From positions 1 to 19,558 of the forward strand of contig JALLAZ010007742.1 in the NCBI GenBank assembly GCA_036939755.1: 19,558 nt of DNA, given 5' to 3'. Below the pieces are notes generated by a model. That model was not told the DNA's origin, made no database searches, and saw only the letters and a list, made by a program, of their open reading frames with translations. Source of the DNA: Stephanodiscus triporus. Its lineage: Eukaryota > Bacillariophyta > Thalassiosirophyceae > Thalassiosirales > Thalassiosiraceae. The translations under genes and the position numbers were made by a program. Numbering within the stretch: the first letter of the stretch is position 1; each line of letters begins with the position of its first letter. Shown here piece after piece: positions 1 to 9,161 of the stretch.

Positions 1-393
1 TTGGGGATCCCATTAGCGGTTTGGGAGTTTTTCCAATTTGGGGACCAACATATATAAGTAGAAGAGAAGATATTTACGTAAGTACGTAGATAGGAGTAAG
101 TTAATCGATTGGTGGGGTCCTCTTTGGTCTTCCGCAACGATTAAATTTTAGTACTCGAGCTTTTAACTATGGTGGGAATGCAACCGTACTTGATTTTAAG
201 AGTAACTGGCAATGGTTGATACTTATTACAATGTATAATATTTCAACAAAACTACCATGCCTGCCGGATCCCAATCATTTGAATTGTATGATAGGGCTAT
301 GTCAGTAAGAATCGACAATTCACCTAAAAAGTTCCGAGCCCTTTATGTGAATTCAATGCCAAATATGTACAAGTACCAAAAATCGGTTGATCT
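1..393. other. Non-coding flank downstream of the K+ channel gene
   Basis: I see no convincing gene here. Short open frames that continue into the next gene are antisense shadows of its ankyrin region. The stretch is A+T-rich and probably holds the 3' UTR of the channel gene, which ends at 394 on the minus strand. A TATATAAG sequence at about 51-58 looks like a TATA box on the plus strand, but no plus-strand gene follows it. Confidence 0.5.
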
Positions 394-2837
394 TCACTCA
401 TTGTCTATGTCCACATTGCTACCCTCCAATAACTCCAGGAGCTGCTGTGATGAACGAGATCTATTTGCTTCGTATCCAACGGAGTTTCCCCAGCGATCCG
501 GAAGTGTCAAATCGGCCCCACCTTCCGCTAAAACTTGAATTGCTACAGCATTTCCCTCCGCTGCAGCAATATGTGACGCAGTTCGTTTGTCATAGTCTGC
601 AGCGTTGACATTTATTCCGGCCTTTACGAGACGTTTTAGTAGCATGATGTCGCAATCAAATACTGCCTGACAAAGGACAGAGGCAGCTTGACATTCTGGC
701 ATACACAACTCGCCTCCAGCATTGAGCAGAAGCTCCATAACCTGCTTATGTCCATGTTTTGTGGCTTCCATCAAGGCTGATATACCATTCATATCAATTT
801 CATTAGGACGGGCGTTGAACTTCAACAATAACTTAACAGCATCTGCATTGCCTTTCATAGACGCAACCATTAGTGCTGTTCGGCTGTCATAGTCAGTGTT
901 GTTGGGATCGAAACCATGCCCAAGCATGAGAGACATAGTTTTGGTGTCTCCTCTTGAAGCGGCAAATAGGAGTTTTGTGGTATCGTCATCTTGTCTCCGT
1001 CGCATGTGCATCTTAACCAAATCTTTCACCGCTGTCAATGAATCAAGTTCTTCAGGATGATGCATTGAGTGATCATTTTCAAACGCCGATCCAGATCGTA
1101 ATACATGTAAAGGTTTGGGCAGGTCAGCCTCAATGGCAGCGCTTTCCACTTTCTGCAATAAATTATGAAGGATCTTCCCAGAACTACCAGGGTGGTCTTC
1201 TGCCAATATTTGGTAGGACTGTCGGGACAAGGTCAAGGTCTTACACACCGTCACACTGATCACCGAAAAAAGCTGAGGCGACTCTGTAAAAAAGCCAATC
1301 TCTCCAATGAAATCACCCGCTTCCAGCCGTGAGATGTGTGGATGTGGCTCAGTGTGCTCACCATGTTCAAAATCTTCAGAAAAACTGGAGCAATTATGAG
1401 TTGCAGCAACCTCCGCGATGCCACCTACAAGAAGGTACAAGTCCGAAACGATAGAACCTCTCTCAACAATCTCTTCTCCAGGGCTGAAAATTTCAACTTT
1501 GCATGACGTGAGAAAGGCATCCACAAACTGGGGTCGAATCCCTGTCATTATTTTGCTATTGATCAAGTGCCCATGATATAGTCGTCGCATTATCTTGCGC
1601 CGAACTTGAGAGGGGAAGTGTTTGAGAACTTGCTCATCTGCAATCTCTCGATTGTCGAAGTCAAGACGTAGTTGCCGCTTCAGTCGATCCATTAGAGTTT
1701 CTTCGAAATTGTGCATGGTACCATAGAGGTGGAGTACACTAAGGCTGTCCCGGTACTCTCTAGATGTCTCATCACCCTTGAGTACGAGTAAAGTTATGGA
1801 ACCGATAATCCATGCAGCGATCGCAATGTTCAAGAGCATGAAAAAGCTGCCGAAACATTTTTCTAAAAGGTTCTTAGGGGAGAACTGAAGAGAAGATGTC
1901 AGTATACAAGTTAATGTCGCGAATGCAACAAAGACTGGTTCAAAGGTGCATGACTTACGTCACCATAACCGACAGTACAGAAGGTGGTCACGCACATATA
2001 AAAAGAAGTGACATAAGCCTCTAAACTATTTTCCTTGCTGTGGATCAGGGGTCCCAACCAAGTGCTATCATCAAAGTGATAAATGCGTGCCAAGAAATAC
2101 ATCACGCAGGCTTGAATGTGACATGAAATCACCACAGCTGCGAAGTCGCGAATCAGCGTGTAGACCAAGAGGCTCACGCGGGCATCATATCGAAGATCTT
2201 CAGCAAACTTCACAAGTCGGCGAGTTCTGACGATTTGAAGGAGTCTAAAAAGAGACAGCATCAATGCGGACTCGTATGATGCCTCGAGGATCCCTGCGCA
2301 CAATGATGCAACCCATACAAACGGAAACACTCCCACGAAATCGATCCAGAATAAGTGTCGACAATACTCTGTAGCAATCCGCCCCCGGTCAAGAAGAATC
2401 ACTTCATCCTTGTACAACGCTAGATTGAAGTTGACGAAGATATCTACAGTGAAAAGGAGAGTCAGAACCTTCTCGAGAAAATCGGCCAACTGTTTGAACA
2501 AACTCTGAGACTCCTCGAATGCAACCTGATACGGGGTCGTAAACATCGTCAAAATCGCACCCGCGACAGTCAGATTCCACCATAACTGATAGTGTGAACT
2601 ACTCGGCAAGATGATTGCTTGAAAATTTCCCATTCTTTCCACGATGAGTCTGATGGCATCGGGATTTGTCTCATGAATGCTACCTCCTCGAACACCAGAC
2701 GGCTGAGTCGACAATACTTCGCGACAGCTTAGGGCGGAGTAATTTTTCAGAACTGGGTGGAGGGAGTCCCAAGTGGAGTCCTCAAATGATACATGCTGTG
2801 CGAGGGGGGTGGACTCACAGCCGTCTTCCGTCGACAT
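394..2837 (-). CDS. Plant-type (AKT/Shaker-like) voltage-gated K+ channel with CNB-like domain and ankyrin repeats
   Basis: The coding sequence is complement(join(394..1884, 1959..2837)), giving 789 aa. Visible parts in order: S1 about residues 84-106, S2 about 120-140, S3 about 160-178, an Arg-containing S4 about 190-212 (RLLQIVRTRRLVK), S5 about 222-250, pore helix and selectivity filter TVGYGD at 288-293, and S6 about 305-330 after the intron. Then come a C-linker, a cyclic-nucleotide-binding-like fold (about 409-528) and ankyrin repeats to the C terminus (about 595-783). This order matches plant AKT-type potassium channels of the plasma membrane or an endomembrane. The phosphate-binding cassette (GEIGFFTESPQLFSV, about 487-501) lacks the Arg that contacts the cyclic phosphate in true cNMP sensors, as in plant channels, so cNMP gating is doubtful. 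TVGYGD predicts K+ selectivity. The start is the ATG at 2837; the gene is divergent from the WW-GT7 gene. Channel identity is secure; rectification type is unknown. Confidence 0.93.
1885..1958 (-). other. 74-nt spliceosomal intron in the K+ channel gene
   Basis: On the minus strand the exon ends ...GGTTATGGTGAC and is followed by the donor GTAAGT. The acceptor is a pyrimidine-rich CTTCTCTTCAG. Splicing is phase 0 and joins GYGD to FSPKNLLEKCFGSFFMLLN, exactly the filter-to-S6 continuity expected for a K+ channel. Without splicing the first frame stops soon after the filter and the second frame begins inside S6. Confidence 0.92.
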
Positions 2838-3180
2838 TGTGTAGGACTTCAGGAGTTAAACCATCATGCTGGCATCTTTTCAGACAAAGACGATGGCGAT
2901 GGATGACGACGACGGCGGCGGCGGCGAGGGCGGCGATGGGATTGATGGCGGAGGCGTCGACGATCGCTGCGACGGTGGGTGATGGGGCGTCGGCGGCAAT
3001 GAAGGGGGTGGTGGTGACGGTGACGGTGACGGTGACGGTGTCAACAGAAGTGCGGAAGTGCGGTGCTGCGGTGCGGTGGGAGGCTAAAAGAAGATCTGGA
3101 GTTTTGGCAGGGAGGGGCGGGTAAAAAGCCCCCCCAAAAATGTGGCCATATTCTGGTACACAGTGTCACCAGCCGCAACC
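2838..3180. promoter_or_regulatory. Divergent intergenic region between K+ channel and WW-GT7 genes
   Basis: About 340 nt separate two divergently transcribed start codons, so it should contain both 5' UTRs and promoters. It is rich in GGC/GAC simple sequence. The open frames across it are low-complexity shadows. I see no clear TATA box. The role is inferred from gene arrangement only. Confidence 0.45.
3012..3040. repeat. (GGTGAC)n short tandem repeat
   Basis: A hexamer GGTGAC is repeated about 4.5 times, in the leader region of the divergent promoter. Confidence 0.85.
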
Positions 3181-4197
3181 ATGAACAATTCTTCCCACGC
3201 CACTAACGTCCCCATCCCCAAGGGCTGGACCCGTGGCGTCTCCACGACGCGCAATCGCCCCTACTATTACCACCGCGAGTCGAGGCACACGCAGTGGCAC
3301 TTTCCAACGCCCTCGGAGGCGAGTGACCCCGTCGGCTCGAAGCAACGCATGGCGGCAGAGCGGCATAATAAAAAGCGGAAGATGCTCAATTCCGTTGCCA
3401 TCATCGTGCCCTATCGAGACTTACACCCCTCCCAAAATCGAGCAAAACACTTACATCAATTCATCCCCCACATGAAAATGTTTTTGGACGATCTGATCGC
3501 ATCGAACAAAATACAGGATTATCACATTTACATCATCGAGCAATCCGACGATCATCGAAAATTCAACCGTGGGAAGCTGCTCAACATTGGATTCAACTTT
3601 GCGTTGAAGCGCTCAGAAAAGCACCCTCCTCGTCACAATGTATTCATTTTTCACGATGTGGATTTGCTCCCGCAGTCTGATCTGGGCGATTGGTATGCAA
3701 GATTTCCAACTCGACCGACGCATATTGCTCGTGTCTGGGATCGGTACTCCAACAATCAAAAGTACTTCGGTGGCATAGTCTCCTTCTCGGAAGATGATAT
3801 GATGCGAATTAATGGCTACCCAAATACTTTTTGGGGTTGGGGTGGAGAAGATGACGAGATGCAGAAGAGGTTGGAGACGCTGAACATTAAATGGGATGCC
3901 CCGGACAAGGGAACGATTGTTGACTTGGAGGATATGGATCTGACCGCCAAGTTGGGATTCCTGAAGAAGAACAAGGAGTGGAAATGTATGGTCAAGTGGG
4001 AAGCCCTCGAAGAGCACGAACAAACTTGGAAGGCGAATGGGTTGTCAGATTTGAGCTATGATATACTGAAAATTACTAGATTGGATAAGGATGATGGCGG
4101 AGAGAGCAAAGCTACAAAGTTGACGACAGATGTCAAATTGAATGGAAATCATTGGGCAAATGAGAAATGTGGTGTGGACTATCTGCCGCAAGGATAA
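3181..4197 (+). CDS. WW domain-GT7 (beta-1,4-galactosyltransferase-like) fusion protein
   Basis: The product is 338 aa from the ATG at 3181 (context CAACCATGA); the frame is open upstream only from a GTG, which I do not use. Residues 11-42 form a WW domain: W16, the YYY block at 28-30, W39 and P42. Residues about 71-265 match the glycosyltransferase family 7 / beta4GalT fold: VAIIVPYRD (72-80), FNRGKLLNIGF (128-138), the metal-binding DVD in FHDVDLLP (157-164), FGGIVSFS (196-203) and the acceptor/UDP-sugar loop WGWGGEDDE (218-226). The family transfers a sugar, usually galactose, from a UDP-sugar to GlcNAc or xylose. Family members are normally type II Golgi proteins, but no signal anchor is visible here; a WW domain (binding Pro-rich peptides) stands where the membrane segment should be. 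The enzyme may therefore act in the cytosol or nucleus, or a 5' exon may be missing. Donor and acceptor are not predictable. Single exon. Confidence 0.87.
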   Translation: MNNSSHATNVPIPKGWTRGVSTTRNRPYYYHRESRHTQWHFPTPSEASDPVGSKQRMAAERHNKKRKMLNSVAIIVPYRDLHPSQNRAKHLHQFIPHMKMFLDDLIASNKIQDYHIYIIEQSDDHRKFNRGKLLNIGFNFALKRSEKHPPRHNVFIFHDVDLLPQSDLGDWYARFPTRPTHIARVWDRYSNNQKYFGGIVSFSEDDMMRINGYPNTFWGWGGEDDEMQKRLETLNIKWDAPDKGTIVDLEDMDLTAKLGFLKKNKEWKCMVKWEALEEHEQTWKANGLSDLSYDILKITRLDKDDGGESKATKLTTDVKLNGNHWANEKCGVDYLPQG

Positions 4198-4606
4198 ACG
4201 TCGTTTATTGCACAGAGTTCCTTTTGCACCAAAACATGGTTGTGCATAGGAGATGGTCCAAGTGGGGTACGTCGACAACAACGTCAAAACCCTCTACCGC
4301 TTCTTGATACCCAACTAGTTCTAAGACACCTATTGTTGAGAGGATTGTCATTCCATGGCAGAATGGGCTTGATTTGATATGAGTAATAAGGACAGCAGTG
4401 TGTGGTTCGAGTCAATCCTTTTTTTGCTTAGATGAATCAACAGCAAGATAGCGAGTAGGAAAGCGAACAAGAATTGAATCCCCAGCAAAGGCAACATCGC
4501 ATAACCATAAGAGTCCCAATATCTAACACATATTTATTTCCCATCTTCCACATATATCATGTTGTTATATCATATAATCTACCCGAGAACATACCCTACG
4601 CTCTCA
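4198..4606. other. Convergent 3' spacer
   Basis: The region lies between two genes that converge on it, so it holds both 3' UTRs. It is A+T-rich, especially 4520-4590. I see no protein gene. The only structured candidate is the small RNA-like element at 4341-4425, listed separately. Confidence 0.5.
4341..4425 (+). ncRNA. Possible Pol III-type small RNA or decayed tRNA-like element
   Basis: AGGATTG (4341-4347) pairs perfectly with CAATCCT (4413-4419), closing a 79-nt unit. Inside, CATTC...GAATG (4350-4354/4361-4365) forms a D-arm-like hairpin. TGGCAGAATGGG (4357-4368) resembles an internal A box, and GGTTCGAGTC (4403-4412) matches most of the B-box consensus. A run of seven T at 4419-4425 would serve as a Pol III terminator. 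It does not fold as a standard cloverleaf: the T-arm 3' strand is missing and the A box is misplaced. It could be a degraded tRNA, a SINE-like unit, another Pol III RNA, or chance. Confidence 0.2.
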
Positions 4607-7060
4607 TCAAGCTGATGTATTGCAACCGTTGTAATCGCCACACGTAGCTTGACAACGCTTTCCCAACTCCGTTATTGGATACTCTGGTTTACCACCGCAA
4701 TTCAGCTCAAGATTTAAAGTGCCTTGTCCTGTCAGTAGCCATGAACACTCTGCCGTCCAACCGGTGTGCGTTGCGTACGTTCCTCCCATGTCAATGCAAT
4801 GCATATCGTCGCAACCATTTTGCGCGCTACATGACGCTTGGCATAACATTATTGCCTCACTTTGATCTTGACAATTTAGTTCCTTCTTAAGCGATCCGTC
4901 GCCTTCGTCTAGCCAAGAGCATGGCTGGGATTCGCCCGTATGTGCCACAAATTTTCCTTTCTTGTCCATGCAATCAAGTGCCAATACGGGGCTTATCGTT
5001 AGCGTTTGTGTGGGAGAGTAAGTAGGGGTGTCCGTTGTACCGATTGCAGCGGCTTCATCTGTCCATTCTCCTAGTTGTTCTGTCATCGAAGAAAATTCTT
5101 TTCCGGTGCCACCATCTAGCACTTTATCCATTAGTTCTTCCGTTAGATCATCTGCAGTGGCACGAAATAACGTAGGCTGCAGAGTTGGTGACAATGTTGG
5201 AATGTCCGTTGCGCCACTTGCAGCATTGTCAGCTAGCACTTTTTCAAAATCTCCTTCGAGAATATCACAGGGACACGATTCAAGACAGTTCAATCCAATC
5301 TCGGTGATACCGCAATTCATTTCTTTCTTCTCCTCGACATTTTCAAGATCATCACGGTTGAGCCACCGACACTTTCGGTAGGTTCCACGATGGGTAATGT
5401 ACTCTCCCTCCTTATCTTGGCAATGTTCTTCAGATGCAATGGATTCACCAGACTTCCAAATGGTCGGCACGTCAACTGACGAAAATGTCGGAGACGAGGT
5501 GGGTGTATACTCTTCCCCATCGTCTGCCTGGTCGCTCAACCCCGACTGTGGATTAGGCGACACCCGCTCCAGAGTGCCATAAACATCCATTTCACAATCA
5601 TTATATCCCGCACAACTCCTCGGACACATCAACCCAAGCTCCGACTTGGGAACATCGGGGGTGCCACAGTTCGAGTTCTTTTTTGCGGGAGCAGTTTCCG
5701 CATCCTCTTCCAACCAACTACATTCTCGCGGTGTATTGCCATTAGAAATGAATAATCCTTCCTTGTCAGCACAGGGGTCCCCAACTGATACATCATTCTC
5801 ACCGGTATAATCTGACAACGAGGATAGGAGATACTCCATACAGCCATTATAGAGCCGACAGGTGTATTTGCATGCATCACCCAACTCCGAACTTAGACAG
5901 TCTAGATCCTTCCGCGCTGATCTGGCACCATTGTGTCCATTGTCGAGCCATTCACACGTGCGAGGCTTATCGTTGTATGTCATGAACTCTCCAGAGGAGT
6001 CTGTGCAATCTCGCGTAGGGGCCATTGTTACCATACTTGTCGCGACTTGAAGAGTGGGCAGTTTAGAAGTGGGAATAAAGCTAGGGATCAATGTTGTCAA
6101 TGGCTCAGTAGGATTAATTGAGGAACTCAATGCGATCTTTGTACTGGTTGGATACAGAGTTGGATTAAACGTTGGCATACCCGTTGGTTCAAGCGTTGGT
6201 TCAAGCGTTGGCGCAAGTGTTGCCTTGACGGTCGGCATGACAGTAAGCTTGATACTGGGACTTGCTGATGTAACGTTGCTCGGAGTCAAAGCAAGCAACC
6301 CCGTAAGATCCATGGCGCCACTTTCTTCGTTGAGTACTGACTGCTTATTCCCATTTGATGCCGTAACCACAATCCCTAGTAAACACGAAAACACAAGTAC
6401 CATTGAAAAAGTGACTATTACCTGGTATTTGAGCTTGGGATTCGTTTGCAACTCTTGTAATACGCGGTTGGTAATCTTTCCTCTATTGCCAATCATGCTA
6501 ATTCTGCCAAGATTGCGATTGAAGTGACCATTATTGTTGGCGGTGGGCAAGTTCGTTGGAGATGCTTCAAGGTCTACATCGTCAAACATGGTGGCATCAC
6601 CAGGAGATTTTGGACTGGCACCATCGTTATCGGCGTCTCCTTCTTGTACGTCTTCCTTGACCATGGACAAGCCATGAGTTTTGAAATGGCTTTCACGTGG
6701 CGACGACGTTCGTTGACTCTTCTTGCCACTGTTCTCGTTGTATTCTTCTTCGTCGTCGTGGAATGGAATGCCAATGCTCTCCTTATCGGTAAGCCCTTCT
6801 GTTAAGCTCCACCCACCGAAATGTCCACTGTTGAGGCTCGAGTTTCCAGGAGAGGCCAATGGATCTTCGCCCATGATATCATCTTTTAGTTCTTCGTAAC
6901 CATTGTCCCTCTCCCATTCTCGAAACATACCTTTGTCTTCTTGGACAGGTTCTTCTTGGATTTGGACTCGAACAGAATGCTGGTTGCCGTCTTCGTTGCT
7001 ATCTGCAGCATCTCTGCTAACATCCAGCCACTGCGGTGGCGGTGGCGGTGGCGGCGGCAT
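4607..7060 (-). CDS. Single-pass membrane protein with five six-cysteine modules and a PTxxPT stalk
   Basis: 817 aa. Residues 2-9 are all Pro, followed by a polar, acidic, low-complexity tail of about 210 residues, probably cytosolic. One transmembrane helix lies at about 212-234 (VIVTFSMVLVFSCLLGIVV), making this a type II-like protein. After it comes a Pro/Thr stalk with repeated PT and PTLEPT units (about 275-350), then five related modules at about 352-407, 430-489, 547-598, 697-750 and 755-813. Each reads C-x(n)-F/Y-x(n)-C-x-WL-x(n)-NC/DC-x(n)-LG-x-C-x3-C-x(n)-C, with six Cys expected to form three disulfides. The outer part suggests a cell-surface or frustule/vesicle-lumen protein, perhaps for adhesion or wall contact; this is inference. 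No catalytic residues recognised. Upstream of the ATG at 7060 the same frame stays open for about 100 nt to a TGA without an ATG, so an upstream 5' exon is possible but not needed. Confidence 0.8.
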   Translation of the reverse strand: MPPPPPPPPQWLDVSRDAADSNEDGNQHSVRVQIQEEPVQEDKGMFREWERDNGYEELKDDIMGEDPLASPGNSSLNSGHFGGWSLTEGLTDKESIGIPFHDDEEEYNENSGKKSQRTSSPRESHFKTHGLSMVKEDVQEGDADNDGASPKSPGDATMFDDVDLEASPTNLPTANNNGHFNRNLGRISMIGNRGKITNRVLQELQTNPKLKYQVIVTFSMVLVFSCLLGIVVTASNGNKQSVLNEESGAMDLTGLLALTPSNVTSASPSIKLTVMPTVKATLAPTLEPTLEPTGMPTFNPTLYPTSTKIALSSSINPTEPLTTLIPSFIPTSKLPTLQVATSMVTMAPTRDCTDSSGEFMTYNDKPRTCEWLDNGHNGARSARKDLDCLSSELGDACKYTCRLYNGCMEYLLSSLSDYTGENDVSVGDPCADKEGLFISNGNTPRECSWLEEDAETAPAKKNSNCGTPDVPKSELGLMCPRSCAGYNDCEMDVYGTLERVSPNPQSGLSDQADDGEEYTPTSSPTFSSVDVPTIWKSGESIASEEHCQDKEGEYITHRGTYRKCRWLNRDDLENVEEKKEMNCGITEIGLNCLESCPCDILEGDFEKVLADNAASGATDIPTLSPTLQPTLFRATADDLTEELMDKVLDGGTGKEFSSMTEQLGEWTDEAAAIGTTDTPTYSPTQTLTISPVLALDCMDKKGKFVAHTGESQPCSWLDEGDGSLKKELNCQDQSEAIMLCQASCSAQNGCDDMHCIDMGGTYATHTGWTAECSWLLTGQGTLNLELNCGGKPEYPITELGKRCQATCGDYNGCNTSA

Positions 7061-7481
7061 GTCGATGTAGTCATCTATTATTTTCCAAGCCTCGTAGCAT
7101 GGACCAAAAGCAATGATTGATGCAATGTCTGCATTGAAATGATTGCAGGCTCACTCACATCGATATCAACAACTTCTTCTCTGGGAAACTCGAGCGGTGC
7201 GCGGTGCTCCTATTTTCTTGAGATGAAGTTACGTACGCTATCTCATAAGTATGTATGAACCCTATCTCTTTTACTACCTACCAAATCTACCAAGATACGT
7301 ATGTACACGTAGTGGCGCGCCGCTTGCCGATTCGCATAATGTCCGTGCGTCCCCGCTCTAGGTAGATGATAATCTCCTCTACCTAATCCCCCCACTCCCA
7401 TCCATCCTCCCCTCTCGTCTCTTTGTTGGGTTATTTCTCCTCTGCTGCACCGCCAAACTACTCACTAGACCTAATGTTGCC
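7061..7481. promoter_or_regulatory. Divergent intergenic region between Cys-rich membrane protein and Dus genes
   Basis: About 420 nt between two divergent start codons. It contains several short palindromes: ACGTACGT-like segments near 7230-7236, ATACGTAT at about 7296 and GGCGCGCC near 7314. A pyrimidine-rich leader (about 7380-7450, TCCCCTCTCGTCTC) lies just upstream of the Dus start, typical of a 5' UTR. A bidirectional promoter is inferred from arrangement. Confidence 0.45.
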
Positions 7482-9137
7482 ATGCACCTACCTGCACCAG
7501 CAGTCTCCCCTGAATGCTGTAATTGCATGGCGAGCAACACTGATGCCGCCCTTATGAACCTCGGCCAGAAGGAATTTCACATCGCACCCATGATTGACGT
7601 CTCTACCGTCGAGTTTCGATACTTTATACGTTTGTTAACCAAGCGGGCCGTCATATGGAATCAAATGGTGGTGGCAGAGACGCTTGTGCATCGAAACCGA
7701 ATTCACAGTCGCAAGGGAAATGCATCACATGATATTCCATCATCAGGCGGCAGAGAAGATGGAGCAGATGACGACGTAGGATTGACACAGGATCTTAAGA
7801 GACATTGTGGATGGCACGATGGCTACGTTGACGATGACGTTTGTCCTAATCCAACAGTTTGTCAAATTGGCAGCAACGACCCAGCAGAGGCCGCGTTTGC
7901 AACCCGCATCGCACAGAAATGTGGGTATGACTCCATAGACTTGAATTGTGAATGTCCGTCGGACAGAGTGGCAGGCCGATGCTTTGGCGCTGCATTGATG
8001 AAAGATCAAGATGCTGCCGTTGAGGTCGTGTCGTCGATGGTACGTGAGGCGCAGTCTTTTGACAGTCATCTACCTGTCTCCGTCAAGACTCGTATAGGGG
8101 TCGATGATAGCGACGACTTTGACTTCATTGCGAACTTCATCCAACGCCTTGTGGATACCGGATGCAGACGATTTGTCATACATGCAAGGAAAGTTTACAC
8201 TGAAGGATTGAGTCCAGCGCAGAATAGAACGATCCCCCCACTGGATTACCCCCGTGTTTACCGTCTGCTGGAATATTTTCCCCTATGCTCCTTCGTGGTC
8301 AATGGAGGGATCATGAGCCTTGAGCATGCTCGAAAGGTGGCATTTGGACGTACGGTGCAGTTTGATGGAAGCGGATATGGCATGAATGATAGCAACGCAT
8401 CAAATTGTTTGCCTGCTCACCATGCGGTCCCTTGCCAAATATGCAATCTGCCACACGGATCATGCCTCGGCCCGCCACACATTTCCCCTCCAAACTTACG
8501 TGGGGTAATGGTAGGAAGATTAGCAAGGGACCGACCGGCTGATCTGGCAGATGTTGACAGATATTTCTACGGCGAGCAATGCAATCCATGCACCAACCGA
8601 AGAGAACTGATGGACAGGTACATTTTATTCTTGGAGAGAGCCTATCCTCGTCGATGCTGTGATGACGACGAAACAATTACATTGGCAATGGTGAAGGATA
8701 TGCACACGATCATTGTCCCCAAGAGGCAGTTCTGCAGTGTTTGCGAAGAGTTCCGCGGCCAAAACAAAGAAGATTGCAACGTTGCTTCAACGGGTATTGC
8801 AGTGGAAAATTGTCCGTCGGAGGCATATAACGGCGTCAACCCTCAGCAAAGACAGAGTGACAGGAGGACTAAGCGACATGCCAAATACAAAGGAGCCAAA
8901 ATCGTCACTCAAATCGTCGACCGCGCGCTTCAGCCTACTTGGGGAATATTGGCAGGCGAGTTTGGGAAGAATGCTTTTCGCAATGTATCTCATGAATTGA
9001 GTCGTGATAGCAAGGTGAGAAATTGCGGGCCAGGATACATCCTGTGGAAGGCAATGCAATCGGCTCCCGATGAGGTTTGGGATAAGCCATTTGAATTGAG
9101 TGGCGAAAAAAGAACATCATATTATCCAACGAAGTAG
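7482..9137 (+). CDS. tRNA-dihydrouridine synthase, DusA-type
   Basis: 551 aa, single exon. This FMN enzyme reduces uridine to dihydrouridine in tRNA D-loops using NAD(P)H. Visible motifs: IAPMIDVST near the N terminus (FMN site, 34-42), ETLVH (66-70), LNCECPSDRV (154-163) with the catalytic Cys at 158, FGAALM (168-173), VSVKTRIGVDD (199-209), HARKVYTEGLSPAQNR (234-249), NGGI (274-277) and GVMVGRLARDRP (341-352). The spacing HARK-x5-GLSP-x2-NR..PPLDY is characteristic of DusA rather than DusB/C. Differences from bacterial DusA: an acidic insertion about 78-122, a Cys/His-rich insertion about 287-338 (C309, C318, C321, C328) before GVMVGR, and a C-terminal extension with CSVCEE and a conserved-looking tail. 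It ends 24 nt before the end of the convergent acidic-protein gene. The short N-terminal stretch before the barrel is not an obvious targeting peptide. Confidence 0.92.
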   Translation: MHLPAPAVSPECCNCMASNTDAALMNLGQKEFHIAPMIDVSTVEFRYFIRLLTKRAVIWNQMVVAETLVHRNRIHSRKGNASHDIPSSGGREDGADDDVGLTQDLKRHCGWHDGYVDDDVCPNPTVCQIGSNDPAEAAFATRIAQKCGYDSIDLNCECPSDRVAGRCFGAALMKDQDAAVEVVSSMVREAQSFDSHLPVSVKTRIGVDDSDDFDFIANFIQRLVDTGCRRFVIHARKVYTEGLSPAQNRTIPPLDYPRVYRLLEYFPLCSFVVNGGIMSLEHARKVAFGRTVQFDGSGYGMNDSNASNCLPAHHAVPCQICNLPHGSCLGPPHISPPNLRGVMVGRLARDRPADLADVDRYFYGEQCNPCTNRRELMDRYILFLERAYPRRCCDDDETITLAMVKDMHTIIVPKRQFCSVCEEFRGQNKEDCNVASTGIAVENCPSEAYNGVNPQQRQSDRRTKRHAKYKGAKIVTQIVDRALQPTWGILAGEFGKNAFRNVSHELSRDSKVRNCGPGYILWKAMQSAPDEVWDKPFELSGEKRTSYYPTK

Positions 9138-9161
9138 TCAACTGATTGCGATCTTGCTAAG

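Noticed and set aside
3142..3180. GTG-initiated N-terminal extension of the WW-GT7 protein
   Set aside because: Eukaryotic nuclear genes rarely start at GTG, and a good ATG directly precedes the WW domain.
7141..7200. 30-nt GTGAGT...CAG segment as an intron extending the Cys-rich membrane protein upstream
   Set aside because: Too short, and the frame before the donor runs into a TGA.
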